A stretch of 64,000 bases of DNA from Nostoc sp. FACHB-892 (GTDB taxonomy: Bacteria > Cyanobacteriota > Cyanobacteriia > Cyanobacteriales > Nostocaceae), in the NCBI RefSeq assembly GCF_014698795.1, contig NZ_JACJTR010000001.1, positions 496,001 through 560,000 on the forward strand. Direction: 5' to 3'. Of the stretch, positions 45,974 to 55,568 are shown piece after piece (position 1 is the stretch's first letter; every line of letters starts with the position of its first letter). Position numbers and translations under genes: made by a program. Under the pieces are notes generated by a model. The model was not told where the DNA came from. It searched no databases and was given only the letters and a program-made list of their open reading frames with translations.

Positions 45974-48379
45974 TCAATTAATAACTAAGTAAATTCCCCA
46001 AATCGCCATTGCCCGTAAGTAAGTGCTAGCGCGGAAAGTACCAGCTGCGGTGATAGCTTCAGGGGTACGAAATTGCAGACCATTGTCATAAATTTGCTGC
46101 ACTACAGCTTGCGTCAATTTCAACGCTTCATCCTTCATTCCCATCTGCACAAGAAAAGCCGCCAGTCCAAAGTTTATACCTGTCCAAACTTCTAGGGGAT
46201 GAGTCGCTTTCGGGTTTTCTGGTGAACCGTCAGGACGAACACCATTAGCAGCACCAAACTCACCATTGCAGAATTTCAAAAAGCACGCATCATAAACAGT
46301 TTTCAAGGCAGAGAGGGTGCGATCGCTCGGTACAATATCAGGTAAATCTAGTAGTCGGGCGTAGAATTGTCCGCACAATTGATCTGCCATGACTACATCA
46401 GAGCCACTTTCACTATCAAGTTTGTAATATTGCCCATTCCAGAGTTTTTCTTGATAAATAGGGCGAGATTGTTTTAACCAAGCTTCATAGGTTGATTTTT
46501 GAACCGCCAAGATGCTAGGGTCGCCAAGTTTGTGAGTTAATAAAATATCGCAAATTGCGATCGCAGCCTCTAGCGCCGCCAACCACAACCCACCACAATA
46601 GGCGCTGACACCTTGTAACCGCCAATCATCAAAGGTTTGGTCAGGCGCACCGGAATTTTCGGGAATCCCATCGCCATCAAGGTCAAAAGTTTTCAGGTAG
46701 TCGAGGGTTTGAACGATCGCACTCCAGCAATCTGCCAAGAATTCTACATCGTCAGCACCCGTGAGTAAAAAATCACGGTATACTTGCAAGACAAAATCAC
46801 TACCCAAATCCTTCCATAAATTGCAGTCTTGATAGCTGGTGTAGTTGGTTTTCTCCCAAACGTGTTCATTGGGTGCGCCTAAGTCGTGGGGTGTTGCACC
46901 TGCAACTTTGCGAACTGCGATCGGGCTTTCTGCCTTAATTGTCATGTAATAGCCAATGATTCGGGGTGTATCATCACCTTGAGGAATCGCTCGTGCAAAT
47001 GCCCGCATTACTGACTTCTCTAATTCTGGAAACAGCATCAGCAGGGCAAAGGAGCCATATAATCGCACATCTAAACTTTCATACCAACGGTAATCTAGAC
47101 ACTCTAGCACTGCAAACTGACCGATGGGGTCAAGTTCTGATGCTGCATTCCAGAGAGTACCGCCGCTGGTAAGGTCATAAAGCTCATTAAATAGAGCCAT
47201 CTTAAACCAGTTGGGTAAATCTTCCCGGTCGAGAATCGGTTTTTGCCAACTTTGAATTTGCGATCGCCAGCTTTGATATTCTTGTAGTGCGGTAGATGCG
47301 ATCGCCCAAGCGTTGTTTCCATTTTTACCAAAAAAGTCTGTATATCTGCGGTAATAATTGACCCCGGTGGCAAATTCTGTAATCGGCAAATCCCAAGCCA
47401 GGACAAAGGGAATTTCGAGAGTTTCTCCTGGTTGAAGAGTGAAACGGATTGCCATTGCAGCCCCTAATTGTTCACCTTCTGCTACTGGATTTGCATCTAT
47501 ATAATTGGGCAAAGAACCATCTTTTGCAAAGTTTTGCCACACCTCATCACCTGTACCATTAGGATTCCATCGGCTGTGATGAAATACTTGCACCTGGGGA
47601 TGCTTAACTGTAGCAATACACCAAGTTCCGTCACCTTCTTGCAAAGCATCACTACCAGCCCGACCTAAAACACAGCCAAACTGTTGTGTATTTTCAACTA
47701 TCTGGTTATAGTTCCCTTGACTTTCGCCCCACCGTGGTTGGTATTCGTAAACCGGACTACCATCATCGCGCACCCGCACTTCGGGAGATTTGAGAGCGTT
47801 TGTAAACCAGCCCACCATATTTTGCCAAGTGAGCATAATGCTGAGAGTAATCGGTGCATCCGTGGGGTTGTAGGCATTCCAAAGGAATATTGCTACAGGG
47901 TAGCTAGCTTCTTGGTAATTACCTGCCCAAATTGGTGAAAACTGCTCACAAGTCAACTGTGCTTGAAATACATTTTCATACGCAAACCAGCTACGTGGGT
48001 ATAGCGCGTGATAATTGCCTGTCCCTTGTGTAGCGGGAAGCGTCGGATACCATTGCCAAGCTTTGAGAGTGTCATCATCTGGCGCTTGGGTAGATAAAGC
48101 GTAGGCTTGGGAAGATGTGCCATTTGACTCAAACACACTGAATTGACAAGCGGGAACGTTTTTGAAGGTATGCTCACCGCCGTCGATGTGCCACAAGTTA
48201 AAATCTCCCCGTGAAGAACGACCGATGCAACCCGCACCAAAGCCACCTAAAGGCATACCATGCCAAGGGCCATCATCGATATTACTTGCATAGCGGACGG
48301 TATAAGGTTTGTCCCAGCCTAAGCCGATGGGACGGCTCCAAGTGCAAGAGGGAATTTTCACAGAGAGTTGATTTGTCAT
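45974..48379 (-). CDS. GH116 family beta-glucosidase/glucosylceramidase-like protein
   Basis: 801 residues. The N-terminal beta-sandwich begins with MPLGGFGAGCIGRSSRGDF, a GH116 hallmark; the (alpha/alpha)6 catalytic domain follows from about residue 380. Probable nucleophile Glu in LFNELYDLTSGGTLW and acid/base Asp in GAPDQTFDDW, followed by SAYCGGLWLAALEA, agree with human GBA2 and bacterial GH116 enzymes. No signal peptide, so it is likely cytoplasmic. The natural substrate in cyanobacteria is not known; a glucosyl lipid or oligosaccharide is plausible. Confidence 0.88.
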   Translation of the reverse strand: MTNQLSVKIPSCTWSRPIGLGWDKPYTVRYASNIDDGPWHGMPLGGFGAGCIGRSSRGDFNLWHIDGGEHTFKNVPACQFSVFESNGTSSQAYALSTQAPDDDTLKAWQWYPTLPATQGTGNYHALYPRSWFAYENVFQAQLTCEQFSPIWAGNYQEASYPVAIFLWNAYNPTDAPITLSIMLTWQNMVGWFTNALKSPEVRVRDDGSPVYEYQPRWGESQGNYNQIVENTQQFGCVLGRAGSDALQEGDGTWCIATVKHPQVQVFHHSRWNPNGTGDEVWQNFAKDGSLPNYIDANPVAEGEQLGAAMAIRFTLQPGETLEIPFVLAWDLPITEFATGVNYYRRYTDFFGKNGNNAWAIASTALQEYQSWRSQIQSWQKPILDREDLPNWFKMALFNELYDLTSGGTLWNAASELDPIGQFAVLECLDYRWYESLDVRLYGSFALLMLFPELEKSVMRAFARAIPQGDDTPRIIGYYMTIKAESPIAVRKVAGATPHDLGAPNEHVWEKTNYTSYQDCNLWKDLGSDFVLQVYRDFLLTGADDVEFLADCWSAIVQTLDYLKTFDLDGDGIPENSGAPDQTFDDWRLQGVSAYCGGLWLAALEAAIAICDILLTHKLGDPSILAVQKSTYEAWLKQSRPIYQEKLWNGQYYKLDSESGSDVVMADQLCGQFYARLLDLPDIVPSDRTLSALKTVYDACFLKFCNGEFGAANGVRPDGSPENPKATHPLEVWTGINFGLAAFLVQMGMKDEALKLTQAVVQQIYDNGLQFRTPEAITAAGTFRASTYLRAMAIWGIYLVIN

Positions 48380-48448
48380 CGCCTAATGTTACAGCGTGCA
48401 GTTACGTCCATGAAGACTAGCGCGATGTGCGATTTTTCTCAAGGGGCA

Positions 48449-48484
48449 CAATGATCTAAGGGCATGGGTATTGCCGTGTCCCTA
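48449..48484. repeat. Degenerate REP palindrome
   Basis: GGGGCACAATG and then GGGCATGGGTATTGCCGTGTCCC, clearly related to the intact REP palindromes 1-2 kb downstream but with several mismatches. Confidence 0.5.
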
Positions 48485-48548
48485 TCTGGTAATTTTGTTG
48501 TATATGTGGGCACTCTAAAGTTAAGTAACATACTGGAGATTAATTTCT

Positions 48549-49022
48549 ATGTCCACAGCCCCAATTAGTGCAACACTAGCGCAATCAGAGAGAGATGCCG
48601 TCTTGCAAGCGATCGCCACCATTAAAGAAAAACTACCATTTTTGATTGATTTAAGTAACGAGGAGCGTAAAGCTTTACCCAAGATGGGAGATAAAAGCCG
48701 TGCCTTTGTCAGCAAAGCATTGGAAGTAGCGACACAGAACCCAGAGTTTTTGCCGCGATCGTTTGACCTCAATGAGATGCGGAAAGACGTACAATTATTT
48801 GAAGCTTTGTATCCAGTATTGCTGTCTTTGTCGCAATTACAAGAGTTGCTGGATGATACTTCGCTAGCAGTGGGCAGTGAAGCTTATGCAGCCGCGTTGC
48901 AGGTGTATAACTATGCCAAAGCTAGTGGACAAGGCGCTGGTTTAGATGGGGTAGTTGAAGAAATGGGGCAAAGGTTCGCCCGTAAATCTCGGAAATCCAA
49001 GCCTCAAGCAGCAGCGTTGTAG
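48549..49022 (+). CDS. Conserved-looking protein of unknown function
   Basis: 157 residues, mostly helical by composition. Features: LSNEERKALPKMGDKSRAFVSKALEVA (about 36-62) and a basic C-terminus (FARKSRKSKPQ). No membrane segment or signal peptide. Ala/Leu content and codon use are those of a real gene. I do not recognise its function. It directly borders the repeat-rich RAYT patch. Confidence 0.7.
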   Translation: MSTAPISATLAQSERDAVLQAIATIKEKLPFLIDLSNEERKALPKMGDKSRAFVSKALEVATQNPEFLPRSFDLNEMRKDVQLFEALYPVLLSLSQLQELLDDTSLAVGSEAYAAALQVYNYAKASGQGAGLDGVVEEMGQRFARKSRKSKPQAAAL

Positions 49023-49064
49023 AAAATAGCTCGGTGATTGCACTTCTAAGGTGCAATGTTGAGG

Positions 49065-49113
49065 TTCAGAACTCGGATGTTGGAGTAAATTGCTCGGCGT
49101 TCCGAGTTCTGAA
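49065..49113. repeat. 12-bp inverted repeat in degenerate GAACTC repeats
   Basis: TTCAGAACTCGG (49065-49076) and its exact complement CCGAGTTCTGAA (49102-49113). The surrounding 49060-49180 holds scattered units of the same family as the tandem array at 49533. Confidence 0.6.
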
Positions 49114-49302
49114 CTCGAAGCTTCAACCTCAGAACATAGAATTTCGAGATGAGAACACAAAACTTGGAGCTATGAACAGCAACGTCCGAGATCCAAGAGT
49201 GAATGATAGTGAGTTAGGAGCGATCGCTTTTGTTATCATCCCATCTTCACAAACCTGCAACCTCAAAAAACACAAATTACTTATCACCAATATCTTGCGT
49301 AG

Positions 49303-49323
49303 GGGCACAACAATGTTGTGCCC
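49303..49323. repeat. REP palindrome, type A
   Basis: GGGCACAACA-A-TGTTGTGCCC, preceded by GTAG. Same type at 49775 and 50303. Confidence 0.8.
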
Positions 49324-49448
49324 TGATATAACTGTTCACCCTAGCCAATATTTTATTTGTAATTTCCCATAGAGTAATTAGTACCATTCAAATGGAATAC
49401 GCACTGTGCAAAACAATATTGTTTCTCGTTGAGATGCCAGATGGGTTC

Positions 49449-49471
49449 GGGGCACGGCAATGCCGTGCCCC
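49449..49471. repeat. REP palindrome, type B
   Basis: Eleven-base arms GGGGCACGGCA / TGCCGTGCCCC, followed by TAC. Opposite orientation to type A judging by the flanking GTAG/CTAC. Same type at 49923 and 50680. Confidence 0.8.
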
Positions 49472-49532
49472 TACAATGGTCTGTACTTATTATCTCCATC
49501 ATTTAGGCTCAGAACTCCAGTTTTCACTTTCA

Positions 49533-49658
49533 GAACTCGAAACTTCGACCTTTGAACTCGGAACTTCGACCTCTGAACTCGGAACTTCAACCTCTGAACT
49601 CAGAACTTCGACCTCTGAACTCGAAACTTCGACCTCTGAACTCAAAACTTCGTGTTTG
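49533..49658. repeat. 21-bp tandem repeat, six units
   Basis: Six head-to-tail units of 21 bp starting GAACTCRRAACTTC, the last one diverged. The unit length is a multiple of 3, so frames stay open across it and would read as (SELxTST)n, but no flanking protein is evident. Confidence 0.85.
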
Positions 49659-49774
49659 GAACCGCAACATACGAGATCCAAGGCTCAATAATGGTGATTC
49701 AAGGGCGAATATTTTCCTTATTATTTTATCTTCACAAACCTGCAAACTAAAGCTACCACAAATATCTTGCGTAG

Positions 49775-49795
49775 GGGCACAACATTGTTGTGCCC
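49775..49795. repeat. REP palindrome, type A
   Basis: GGGCACAACA-T-TGTTGTGCCC, preceded by GTAG, inside duplication copy 2. Confidence 0.8.
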
Positions 49796-49922
49796 TGATA
49801 CAACTGTTCACCCCAACCAATAATTTATTTGTAATTTCCCGTAAAAGAATTAGTATCATTCAAATTTAATATGCATCGTGCAAAACAATATTATTTATCG
49901 TTGAGATGCCAAATGGGTTAGA

Positions 49923-49943
49923 GGGCACGGCAATGCCGTGCCC
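49923..49943. repeat. REP palindrome, type B
   Basis: GGGCACGGCA-A-TGCCGTGCCC, followed by CTAC, 80 bp before the RAYT start codon. Confidence 0.8.
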
Positions 49944-50022
49944 CTACGTTTTGTATATAGGTGCAAATAAAAATCATCGATTAAAATAAACACATATTGC
50001 TAATAACTAAATATAAAAATTC

Positions 50023-50619
50023 ATGGCTTATGATCCACAAATACATCATCGCCATTCTATTCGCTTAAAAGGGTACGATTACACCCAATCTGGCGCATAT
50101 TTCATCACCATTTGCACCAAAGCGCGGCAATGTTTATTTGGTAATGTGGTTAAAAGCGAAATGCAATTAAATTATTTAGGTCATATTGCCTTCAACTACT
50201 GGCAAACAATACCCGATCATTTTCCCCATATTGAATTAGATACCTTTGTAGTCATGCCTAACCATCTACACGGCATCTTAATCATCACCGATAAACCTGT
50301 AGGGGCACAACATTGTTGTGCCCTCAATCAACATCTCGCCCACAACACAGAAAAATTCGGTAAACCTTTACATGGTTCTATTTCTACAGTTATTCGTAGC
50401 TATAAAGGCGTTGTCACCAAACGCATTAATATAATTTGGCAGACCAAAGGACAATCAATCTGGCAACGAAATTTTTATGAACACATTGGAAGAGAACAAA
50501 AATCTCTAGATAATATCCGAGAATATATTTTAAATAATCCCCAGCGTTGGGCAGATGATCCAGAAAACCCGCAACATAATTTTGACGATGGAGATTTCCT
50601 GTTTGACATCCCTTTTTGA
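50023..50619 (+). CDS. REP-associated tyrosine transposase (RAYT, Y1/HUH family)
   Basis: 198 residues, the usual RAYT size. The HUH metal-binding motif is VVMPNHLHGILII (His81, His83) and the nucleophile is Tyr168 in DNIREYILNNPQRW. N-terminal RRHSIRLKGYDYTQSGAYFITICT-type start is characteristic. These single-strand nucleases cut at the feet of REP hairpins. Six REP palindromes lie within 1.4 kb. One of them sits inside this gene (residues about 93-102), in frame and without destroying either motif, so the enzyme may still fold. Confidence 0.88.
   Translation: MAYDPQIHHRHSIRLKGYDYTQSGAYFITICTKARQCLFGNVVKSEMQLNYLGHIAFNYWQTIPDHFPHIELDTFVVMPNHLHGILIITDKPVGAQHCCALNQHLAHNTEKFGKPLHGSISTVIRSYKGVVTKRINIIWQTKGQSIWQRNFYEHIGREQKSLDNIREYILNNPQRWADDPENPQHNFDDGDFLFDIPF
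50303..50323. repeat. REP palindrome inside the RAYT gene
   Basis: GGGCACAACA-T-TGTTGTGCCC, identical in its arms to the copy at 49775. It encodes the odd peptide GAQHCCALNQ in the transposase. Confidence 0.8.
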
Positions 50620-50679
50620 TTTCAAACCCTGTGTTATGTCATAAATATCAATTCGCGTTGAGATGCAACACATTGATAA

Positions 50680-50700
50680 GGGCACGGCATTGCCGTGCCC
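50680..50700. repeat. REP palindrome, type B, downstream of RAYT
   Basis: GGGCACGGCA-T-TGCCGTGCCC followed by CTACG. Preceded, like the other type B copies, by CGTTGAGATGC. Confidence 0.8.
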
Positions 50701-50742
50701 CTACGATTTTCTAAACTGGAACTACGTTGTAAGCACTCAATA

Positions 50743-50988
50743 ATGGCACAAATCACATTTAAGGTTGAAGTATTTTGGGATTCAGACGCAGAAGTTTGGG
50801 TAGCAACTAGTGATAATGTACCTGGATTGGTAACAGAAGCTTCTACGATTGAGGTTCTGACGCAAAAGCTGCGAGAAATAATTCCAGAACTGATCGTTAT
50901 CAACAAAATTGTCCCTCGTGACTATGTGGGTTCTATCACCTTTGAGTTAACCAGCCATCGACAAGAGTTGATTCAGGTGGCTTCATAG
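50743..50988 (+). CDS. DUF1902/HicB-like antitoxin
   Basis: 81 residues from ATG 50743. The HicB-like core reads ITFKVEVFWDSDAEVWVATSDNVPGLVTEASTIEVLTQKLREIIPEL. It is complete. A truncated hicA-type toxin begins immediately after the stop codon, so this is an antitoxin retained without a working partner. Confidence 0.8.
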   Translation: MAQITFKVEVFWDSDAEVWVATSDNVPGLVTEASTIEVLTQKLREIIPELIVINKIVPRDYVGSITFELTSHRQELIQVAS

Positions 50989-51108
50989 ATGGGTGCGTCG
51001 TTTACTCCTGAGTTGAAAAAGATGCTTTCAGAAGTTGGGTGCTACTTTGAACGGCAAGGCAAAGGAGATCATGAAATCTGGTACAGTGCAATTACAGAGC
51101 GTCGGTAG
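50989..51108 (+). pseudogene. Truncated HicA-type toxin
   Basis: 39 codons: MGASFTPELKKMLSEVGCYF, then ERQGKGDHEIWYSAITERR and a TAG. This matches the first half of the HicA variant that pairs with DUF1902 antitoxins, including the catalytic His in GDHEIWYS, but the C-terminal half normally following ITxRR (nucleic-acid-binding strand and last helix) is absent and not recoverable in any frame I read. Confidence 0.68.
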
Positions 51109-51153
51109 AGCAGCAAGAAATGCTACTAGAAATCAGATAGGAGGTAAACAAAA

Positions 51154-51369
51154 ATGCTAAGAACCATTGAAGGAATTTATAAAAACGGCAAAATTGAACT
51201 AGCTGAAACGCCACAAGGTATTACTGAAAGCAGAGTCTTTGTTACTTTCTTAGAGACAAAAGCCATGACTTGGCCAGAAACAATTATGCAACATCAAGGT
51301 GTAGTAGAAAGTATCATTTTTGAATCCTACCGAGACGAACTACTACCACCTAACGAAATCCATTTGTAA
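51154..51369 (+). CDS. DUF104/AF2212-like antitoxin
   Basis: 71 residues preceded by a strong ribosome site (TAGGAGGTAAACAAAA). The start IEGIYKNGKIELAETPQGI is the typical antitoxin beta-hairpin of this family. It is followed after 2 bp by a vapC-type PIN gene, the usual partner, and appears intact. Confidence 0.78.
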   Translation: MLRTIEGIYKNGKIELAETPQGITESRVFVTFLETKAMTWPETIMQHQGVVESIIFESYRDELLPPNEIHL

Positions 51370-51371
51370 TC

Positions 51372-51776
51372 ATGGGTTACTTACTCGATACCTGCGTAAT
51401 TAGTAATTTTGTCAAGGGAGAACAAAATACTCTCAAGCTATTAAAGCCTACAACTCCCACTGATATTTTTATTTCCTCCTTAACAGTAATGGAGGTAAAG
51501 TACGGATTAGCAATCAATCCCCAACGTGCCTTGAAAATTCAATCAGTGATTGAAGCATTATTAGGTTCGATTACAATTTTACCTTTTGGTGTGGAAGAAG
51601 CATAACTTGCTGCCCAAATTAGAAGTATTTTGAAAACAGCAGGTAATTTTATTGGTTCTTATGATATGTTGATCGCAGCAACAGCACTAACTCACAATCA
51701 TATTGTTGTAACATCTAATATTAGAGAATATCAAAGAGTACCCAGCTTGCAAATAGAGAATTGGCGTTCTTCTTAA
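51372..51776 (+). pseudogene. VapC-type PIN ribonuclease toxin with a nonsense codon
   Basis: A PIN domain of 134 codons interrupted at codon 78 by TAA (51603-51605). Upstream: MGYLLDTCVISNFVKGE (first acidic residue) and SSLTVMEVKYGL (second). Downstream in the same frame: LAAQIRSILKTAGNFIGSYDMLIAATALTHNHIVVTSN, which carries the third acidic residue. A single C-to-T change (CAA to TAA) explains it. The toxin should be dead unless the stop is read through. Confidence 0.82.
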
Positions 51777-52124
51777 ATTACGTATCTTTGCACCTTTTCT
51801 CAAACTCGCACCTCATAGTCTCATTTGGGCATCTTCTATCGCGGAAATATTAGAGATAGTTTTTAATAGTGCGATCGCAAAGAATAATATAGCGAGGTGA
51901 AGACGACAAGCCCTGTACGTCTATGCTTCCTCTTTGAACTCGATACTCATGCTCAGAACTGCAACATCCCAGATTCAAAGGTAATTTATTTTAGTTTCCA
52001 CTATAAACTTTGAGGCGTTGCTGAATTCAGCTATTGTAGAAAGTAGTAATAACTTCTGGGAAAGTACCAAATACTTTCCTTAATGCAGTGAAGTTGACTT
52101 TGCAGATAGTTTGGCTGCTACGGA
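51777..52124. other. Intergenic region with GAACTC repeat remnants
   Basis: 348 bp. The part at about 51934-51980 (TTTGAACTCGATACTC, CTCAGAACTGCAAC, CCCAGATTCAAAG) repeats motifs of the array at 49.5 kb, marking the right edge of the repeat patch. Confidence 0.5.
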
Positions 52125-55100
52125 ATGTATTGGAAATGGGGCTTTAGACTACTAATTGTATTCTTCGGGTTGTGGCTACTCCTGAATCTGGGTTCCCGCT
52201 TGGGAGCGGAGATTTTTTGGTTTCAGGAAGTCGGCTACCTCCAAGTATTTTTGTTGAGGGTGGTAACTCGCGGTGTTTTATGGATAGTAGTGGCTGGGGT
52301 AACTGCTGCCTATCTACTGCTAAATCTGGCCGTAGCACAACGGCTAAAATATTCCCCGTCTTTGAAGATTGAGGAAGTCAGGCGTGAGGAGGCAGAACTG
52401 AGCAGTGAATTAAAAAATTTTCTCACTCCTCATTATTCAAGACGCAACGAAATCCAGACAGTTACGCCACAACGCTTGAAACCATTTAGATTGCGCTGGT
52501 TATTACCCTTAGCTGTGGTATTAAGCTTTTTGATTGGGTTAATGCTAGCTCACTATGGTCAAATTGCTCTTTTTTACTGGAATTCTCCAGTAAATCAGGC
52601 TAGTCTACCCATTCCCTCTCTATTTCGGCCAGAGACAATTTGGCAACTCTTCAGACAGATTGTTTCTCAAGTCTGGTATATCGGCTTAATTGGGGGAGTA
52701 ATGATCGCAATCTTAATCTATCCCCAATTTTTATTAACTGCGATCGCGGCTGTATTCAGTCCCATTTTTGCCTTCATCCTATTCCAACACTGGCCAAAGG
52801 TGCTGCAATATTTTCACCCCACCCTTTTCAACAGCACTGAGCCTTTATTTGGTCGAGATATCAGCTTTTACGTATTTTTCTTACCTGTTTGGGAACTGCT
52901 AGAACTCTGGCTGATGGGATTATGTTTGTATGGCTTCGTCGCCGTTAGCCTTACTTATCTTTTGTCAGCTGACAGTTTGAGTCAGGGGATTTTCCCTGGT
53001 TTTTCGCCCCAGCAGCAGCGTCATTTATCCGGTATGGGTGGCTTGTTGATGCTGGTAGTAGCTCTGAGTTATTGGCTGAGTCGCTATGAACTGGTGTATT
53101 CTACCCGTGGAGTAACTTATGGTGCAAGTTATACGGATGTAATAGCCCAGTTGCCAGCTTATACCGTCTTGTGTATTGTGGCAGTAGCGATCGCAACTTA
53201 CCTACTTTGGCGAACGTTTTTCTGGAAATCCAAATCCCAGTATCGTCGCTTAGTATTTTACGGATTAGGGGTTTATTTAGTACTAGTTATATTAGCTGAC
53301 ACTGTTTTACCTGCTGTAGTGCAATATTTAATTGTCCTACCTAATGAATTGCAACGAGAGCAACCCTACATTCAGCGAACTATCGCTTTGACTCGCCAAG
53401 CATTCGATTTAGAGGCAATCGATTCCAGAGGCTTCAACCCTCGAGGAATGCTGACTGAAGCTGATATTCAAAACAATGACTTGACAATTCGGAATATTCG
53501 CCTTTGGGATCAGCGACCGCTTTTAGAAACTAACCGTCAGCTGCAACAAATTCGGCCATATTATCGGTTCCCCGATGCCGATATTGATCGGTATACTCTA
53601 AAAACAGATGTAACTTCACGCCGACCATCAGCCCCTCAAAACCCACCAGAACCTAAGCAGGAAGCAGCTGAAGCAACAGAACGTCGGCAGGTACTGATTG
53701 CCGCACGAGAATTAGACTACACTGGCGTACCACAGGAAGCTCAAACGTGGGTTAACCGTCATTTAATTTATACCCACGGTTTCGGGTTTACTGTTAGCCC
53801 AGTTAATACAGTTGGAGCGGGTGGGCTACCAGAATATTTTGTTAAAGATATTAGCGGTAACAGTAGCGCCCTCACAACTTCGAGTCCAGCGATTCGTGAC
53901 AGTATTCCCATTGGGCAACCACGGATTTATTACGGTGAAATAGCTAATAGTTATGTAATGACTGGCACAAGAGTTAGAGAGCTAGACTACCCCAGTGGTA
54001 GTGACAATGTTTACAACTCTTACGATGGTCTGGGTGGAGTTCAAATTGGTTCAACATGGCGACGGTGGTTATTTGCCATGTATTTGAAAGATTGGCAGAT
54101 GGTGCTGACGCGGGACTTTTTGCCAGATACAAGGGTACTATTCCGGCGAAATGTCAAGCAAAGAATTCGAGCGATCGCACCTTTTCTGAAATTTGACAGC
54201 GATCCTTATTTAGTTGCTGCTGCTGCTAATCAAGATTTTCCAAGTAATCCCAGCTATCTTTACTGGATTGTTGATGCTTACACAACAAGCGATCGCTATC
54301 CTTACTCAGACACTGCTAGCGACGGTATCAACTACATTCGTAACTCGGTCAAGGTAGTAATTGATGCTTACAATGGCAGTGTTAATTTTTATATTGCAGA
54401 TTCCAGCGATCCGATTATTGCTACTTGGTCAAGGATATTTCCCAACACCTTCAAACCGCTCAGTGCCATGCCGGTTACTCTCCGCAGTCATATCCGGTAT
54501 CCGGTGGACTTTTTCAAAATTCAATCTGAGCGCTTGATGACCTACCACATGACTGACCCCCAGGTATTTTACAATCGGGAAGACCAGTGGCAGATTCCTA
54601 ACGAAATCTATGGCAGTGAAGCCCGTCCGGTAGAGCCGTATTATTTGATTACTAGTCTACCCACCGTACCCTTTGAAGAATTTATCCTGCTTTTACCCTA
54701 CACTCCCAGGCAACGGACTAATTTAATCGCTTGGTTAGCGGCGCGATCGGATGGAGAAAACTACGGTAGGTTATTCTTATATACTTTTCCCAAAGAAAGA
54801 CTGGTCTACGGTACAGAACAAATCGAAGCGCGGATTAACCAAGACCCAGTAATTTCTCAGCAAATTTCTCTGTGGAATCGCCAAGGATCGAAAGCCATTC
54901 AAGGCAATCTACTAGTAATTCCCATTGAAGAATCGCTGCTGTATGTTGAGCCAATCTATCTAGAAGCCACACAGAATAGTTTGCCAACTTTGGTGCGGGT
55001 AATTGTGGCTTACGAAAACCGGATTGTCATGGCACAAACATTAGAAGAAGCATTGCAGGGAATTTTTAAACCAGAAGTTACACCAGCGCCTGCAATTATC

Positions 55101-55133
55101 CGTCCCTTTGAAGAAGCAGTTCCGCCAGGTTGA
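52125..55133 (+). CDS. UPF0182 family membrane protein
   Basis: 1,002 residues. About seven membrane helices in the first 400 residues ([32 protein letters not shown] and so on), then a large extracytoplasmic domain (about 410-980). Typical UPF0182 stretches: [53 protein letters not shown] and [19 protein letters not shown]. The family is widespread and its function is unknown. It is full length here. Confidence 0.93.
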   Translation: MYWKWGFRLLIVFFGLWLLLNLGSRLGAEIFWFQEVGYLQVFLLRVVTRGVLWIVVAGVTAAYLLLNLAVAQRLKYSPSLKIEEVRREEAELSSELKNFLTPHYSRRNEIQTVTPQRLKPFRLRWLLPLAVVLSFLIGLMLAHYGQIALFYWNSPVNQASLPIPSLFRPETIWQLFRQIVSQVWYIGLIGGVMIAILIYPQFLLTAIAAVFSPIFAFILFQHWPKVLQYFHPTLFNSTEPLFGRDISFYVFFLPVWELLELWLMGLCLYGFVAVSLTYLLSADSLSQGIFPGFSPQQQRHLSGMGGLLMLVVALSYWLSRYELVYSTRGVTYGASYTDVIAQLPAYTVLCIVAVAIATYLLWRTFFWKSKSQYRRLVFYGLGVYLVLVILADTVLPAVVQYLIVLPNELQREQPYIQRTIALTRQAFDLEAIDSRGFNPRGMLTEADIQNNDLTIRNIRLWDQRPLLETNRQLQQIRPYYRFPDADIDRYTLKTDVTSRRPSAPQNPPEPKQEAAEATERRQVLIAARELDYTGVPQEAQTWVNRHLIYTHGFGFTVSPVNTVGAGGLPEYFVKDISGNSSALTTSSPAIRDSIPIGQPRIYYGEIANSYVMTGTRVRELDYPSGSDNVYNSYDGLGGVQIGSTWRRWLFAMYLKDWQMVLTRDFLPDTRVLFRRNVKQRIRAIAPFLKFDSDPYLVAAAANQDFPSNPSYLYWIVDAYTTSDRYPYSDTASDGINYIRNSVKVVIDAYNGSVNFYIADSSDPIIATWSRIFPNTFKPLSAMPVTLRSHIRYPVDFFKIQSERLMTYHMTDPQVFYNREDQWQIPNEIYGSEARPVEPYYLITSLPTVPFEEFILLLPYTPRQRTNLIAWLAARSDGENYGRLFLYTFPKERLVYGTEQIEARINQDPVISQQISLWNRQGSKAIQGNLLVIPIEESLLYVEPIYLEATQNSLPTLVRVIVAYENRIVMAQTLEEALQGIFKPEVTPAPAIIRPFEEAVPPG

Positions 55134-55334
55134 GGAACTGTGAGAAGGGAAGGGGTTGGGGTGCAATAACTGTGGGAATTGTGACTAAAAAAAATTGACT
55201 TTAACAAGGAGTTTTAACTTTAACCCAAGCGTATTGGTCTTAAATGCAGGGATTGCATAATTTAACAAAATTTATTGCAACAGACATAGTTGAATGATTC
55301 AACATAATGTAATAGACACTAAAGGTTAACGAAC

Positions 55335-55511
55335 ATGATGCAAAGTAAGCAACTAGAGATTCGGCACATTAGTCCTAAAGTGAGGCAGTTGATTCAAATG
55401 TACGCCGATGTTAATAATTGTACCCAGCCTGAAATGTTAGAGCGCATTGTTTTGGAGTGGAACGCCCAACAAAGCGAGAGCGAACGACCGCCAGGAGATG
55501 AAGATGAATAA
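55335..55511 (+). CDS. Small protein, possible ribbon-helix-helix fold
   Basis: 58 residues (MMQSKQLEIRHISPKVRQLI, then QMYADVNNCTQPEMLERIVLEW and an acidic tail). The strand-helix-helix pattern is compatible with a ribbon-helix-helix DNA-binding protein, but that is a guess. Two tandem ATG codons at 55335 and 55338. Confidence 0.5.
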   Translation: MMQSKQLEIRHISPKVRQLIQMYADVNNCTQPEMLERIVLEWNAQQSESERPPGDEDE

Positions 55512-55568
55512 TTTTCTGCTACAATCTCTAGTCTGCTTCTAGCAAGAGGCTTTAATTTATTTAGCTTT

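Larger units (their letters stand above)
49190..49476. repeat. Segmental duplication, copy 1
   Basis: About 285 bp beginning GAGATCCAAG and ending with a REP palindrome and CCCCTACAA. It aligns over its length with 49673-49948, with many substitutions, and holds two REP palindromes. Confidence 0.75.
49673..49948. repeat. Segmental duplication, copy 2
   Basis: Second copy of the segment at 49190-49476, ending 74 bp before the RAYT gene. Together with the GAACTC repeats in front of each copy it forms a tandem composite. Confidence 0.75.

Noticed and set aside
49533..49658. The 21-bp repeats as a CRISPR array
   Set aside because: Units are directly adjacent with no spacers, and no cas genes are present.
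49392..49691. Open frame encoding SELxTST repeats
   Set aside because: The array is open in all plus frames because the repeat lacks stops; there is no conserved flanking domain.
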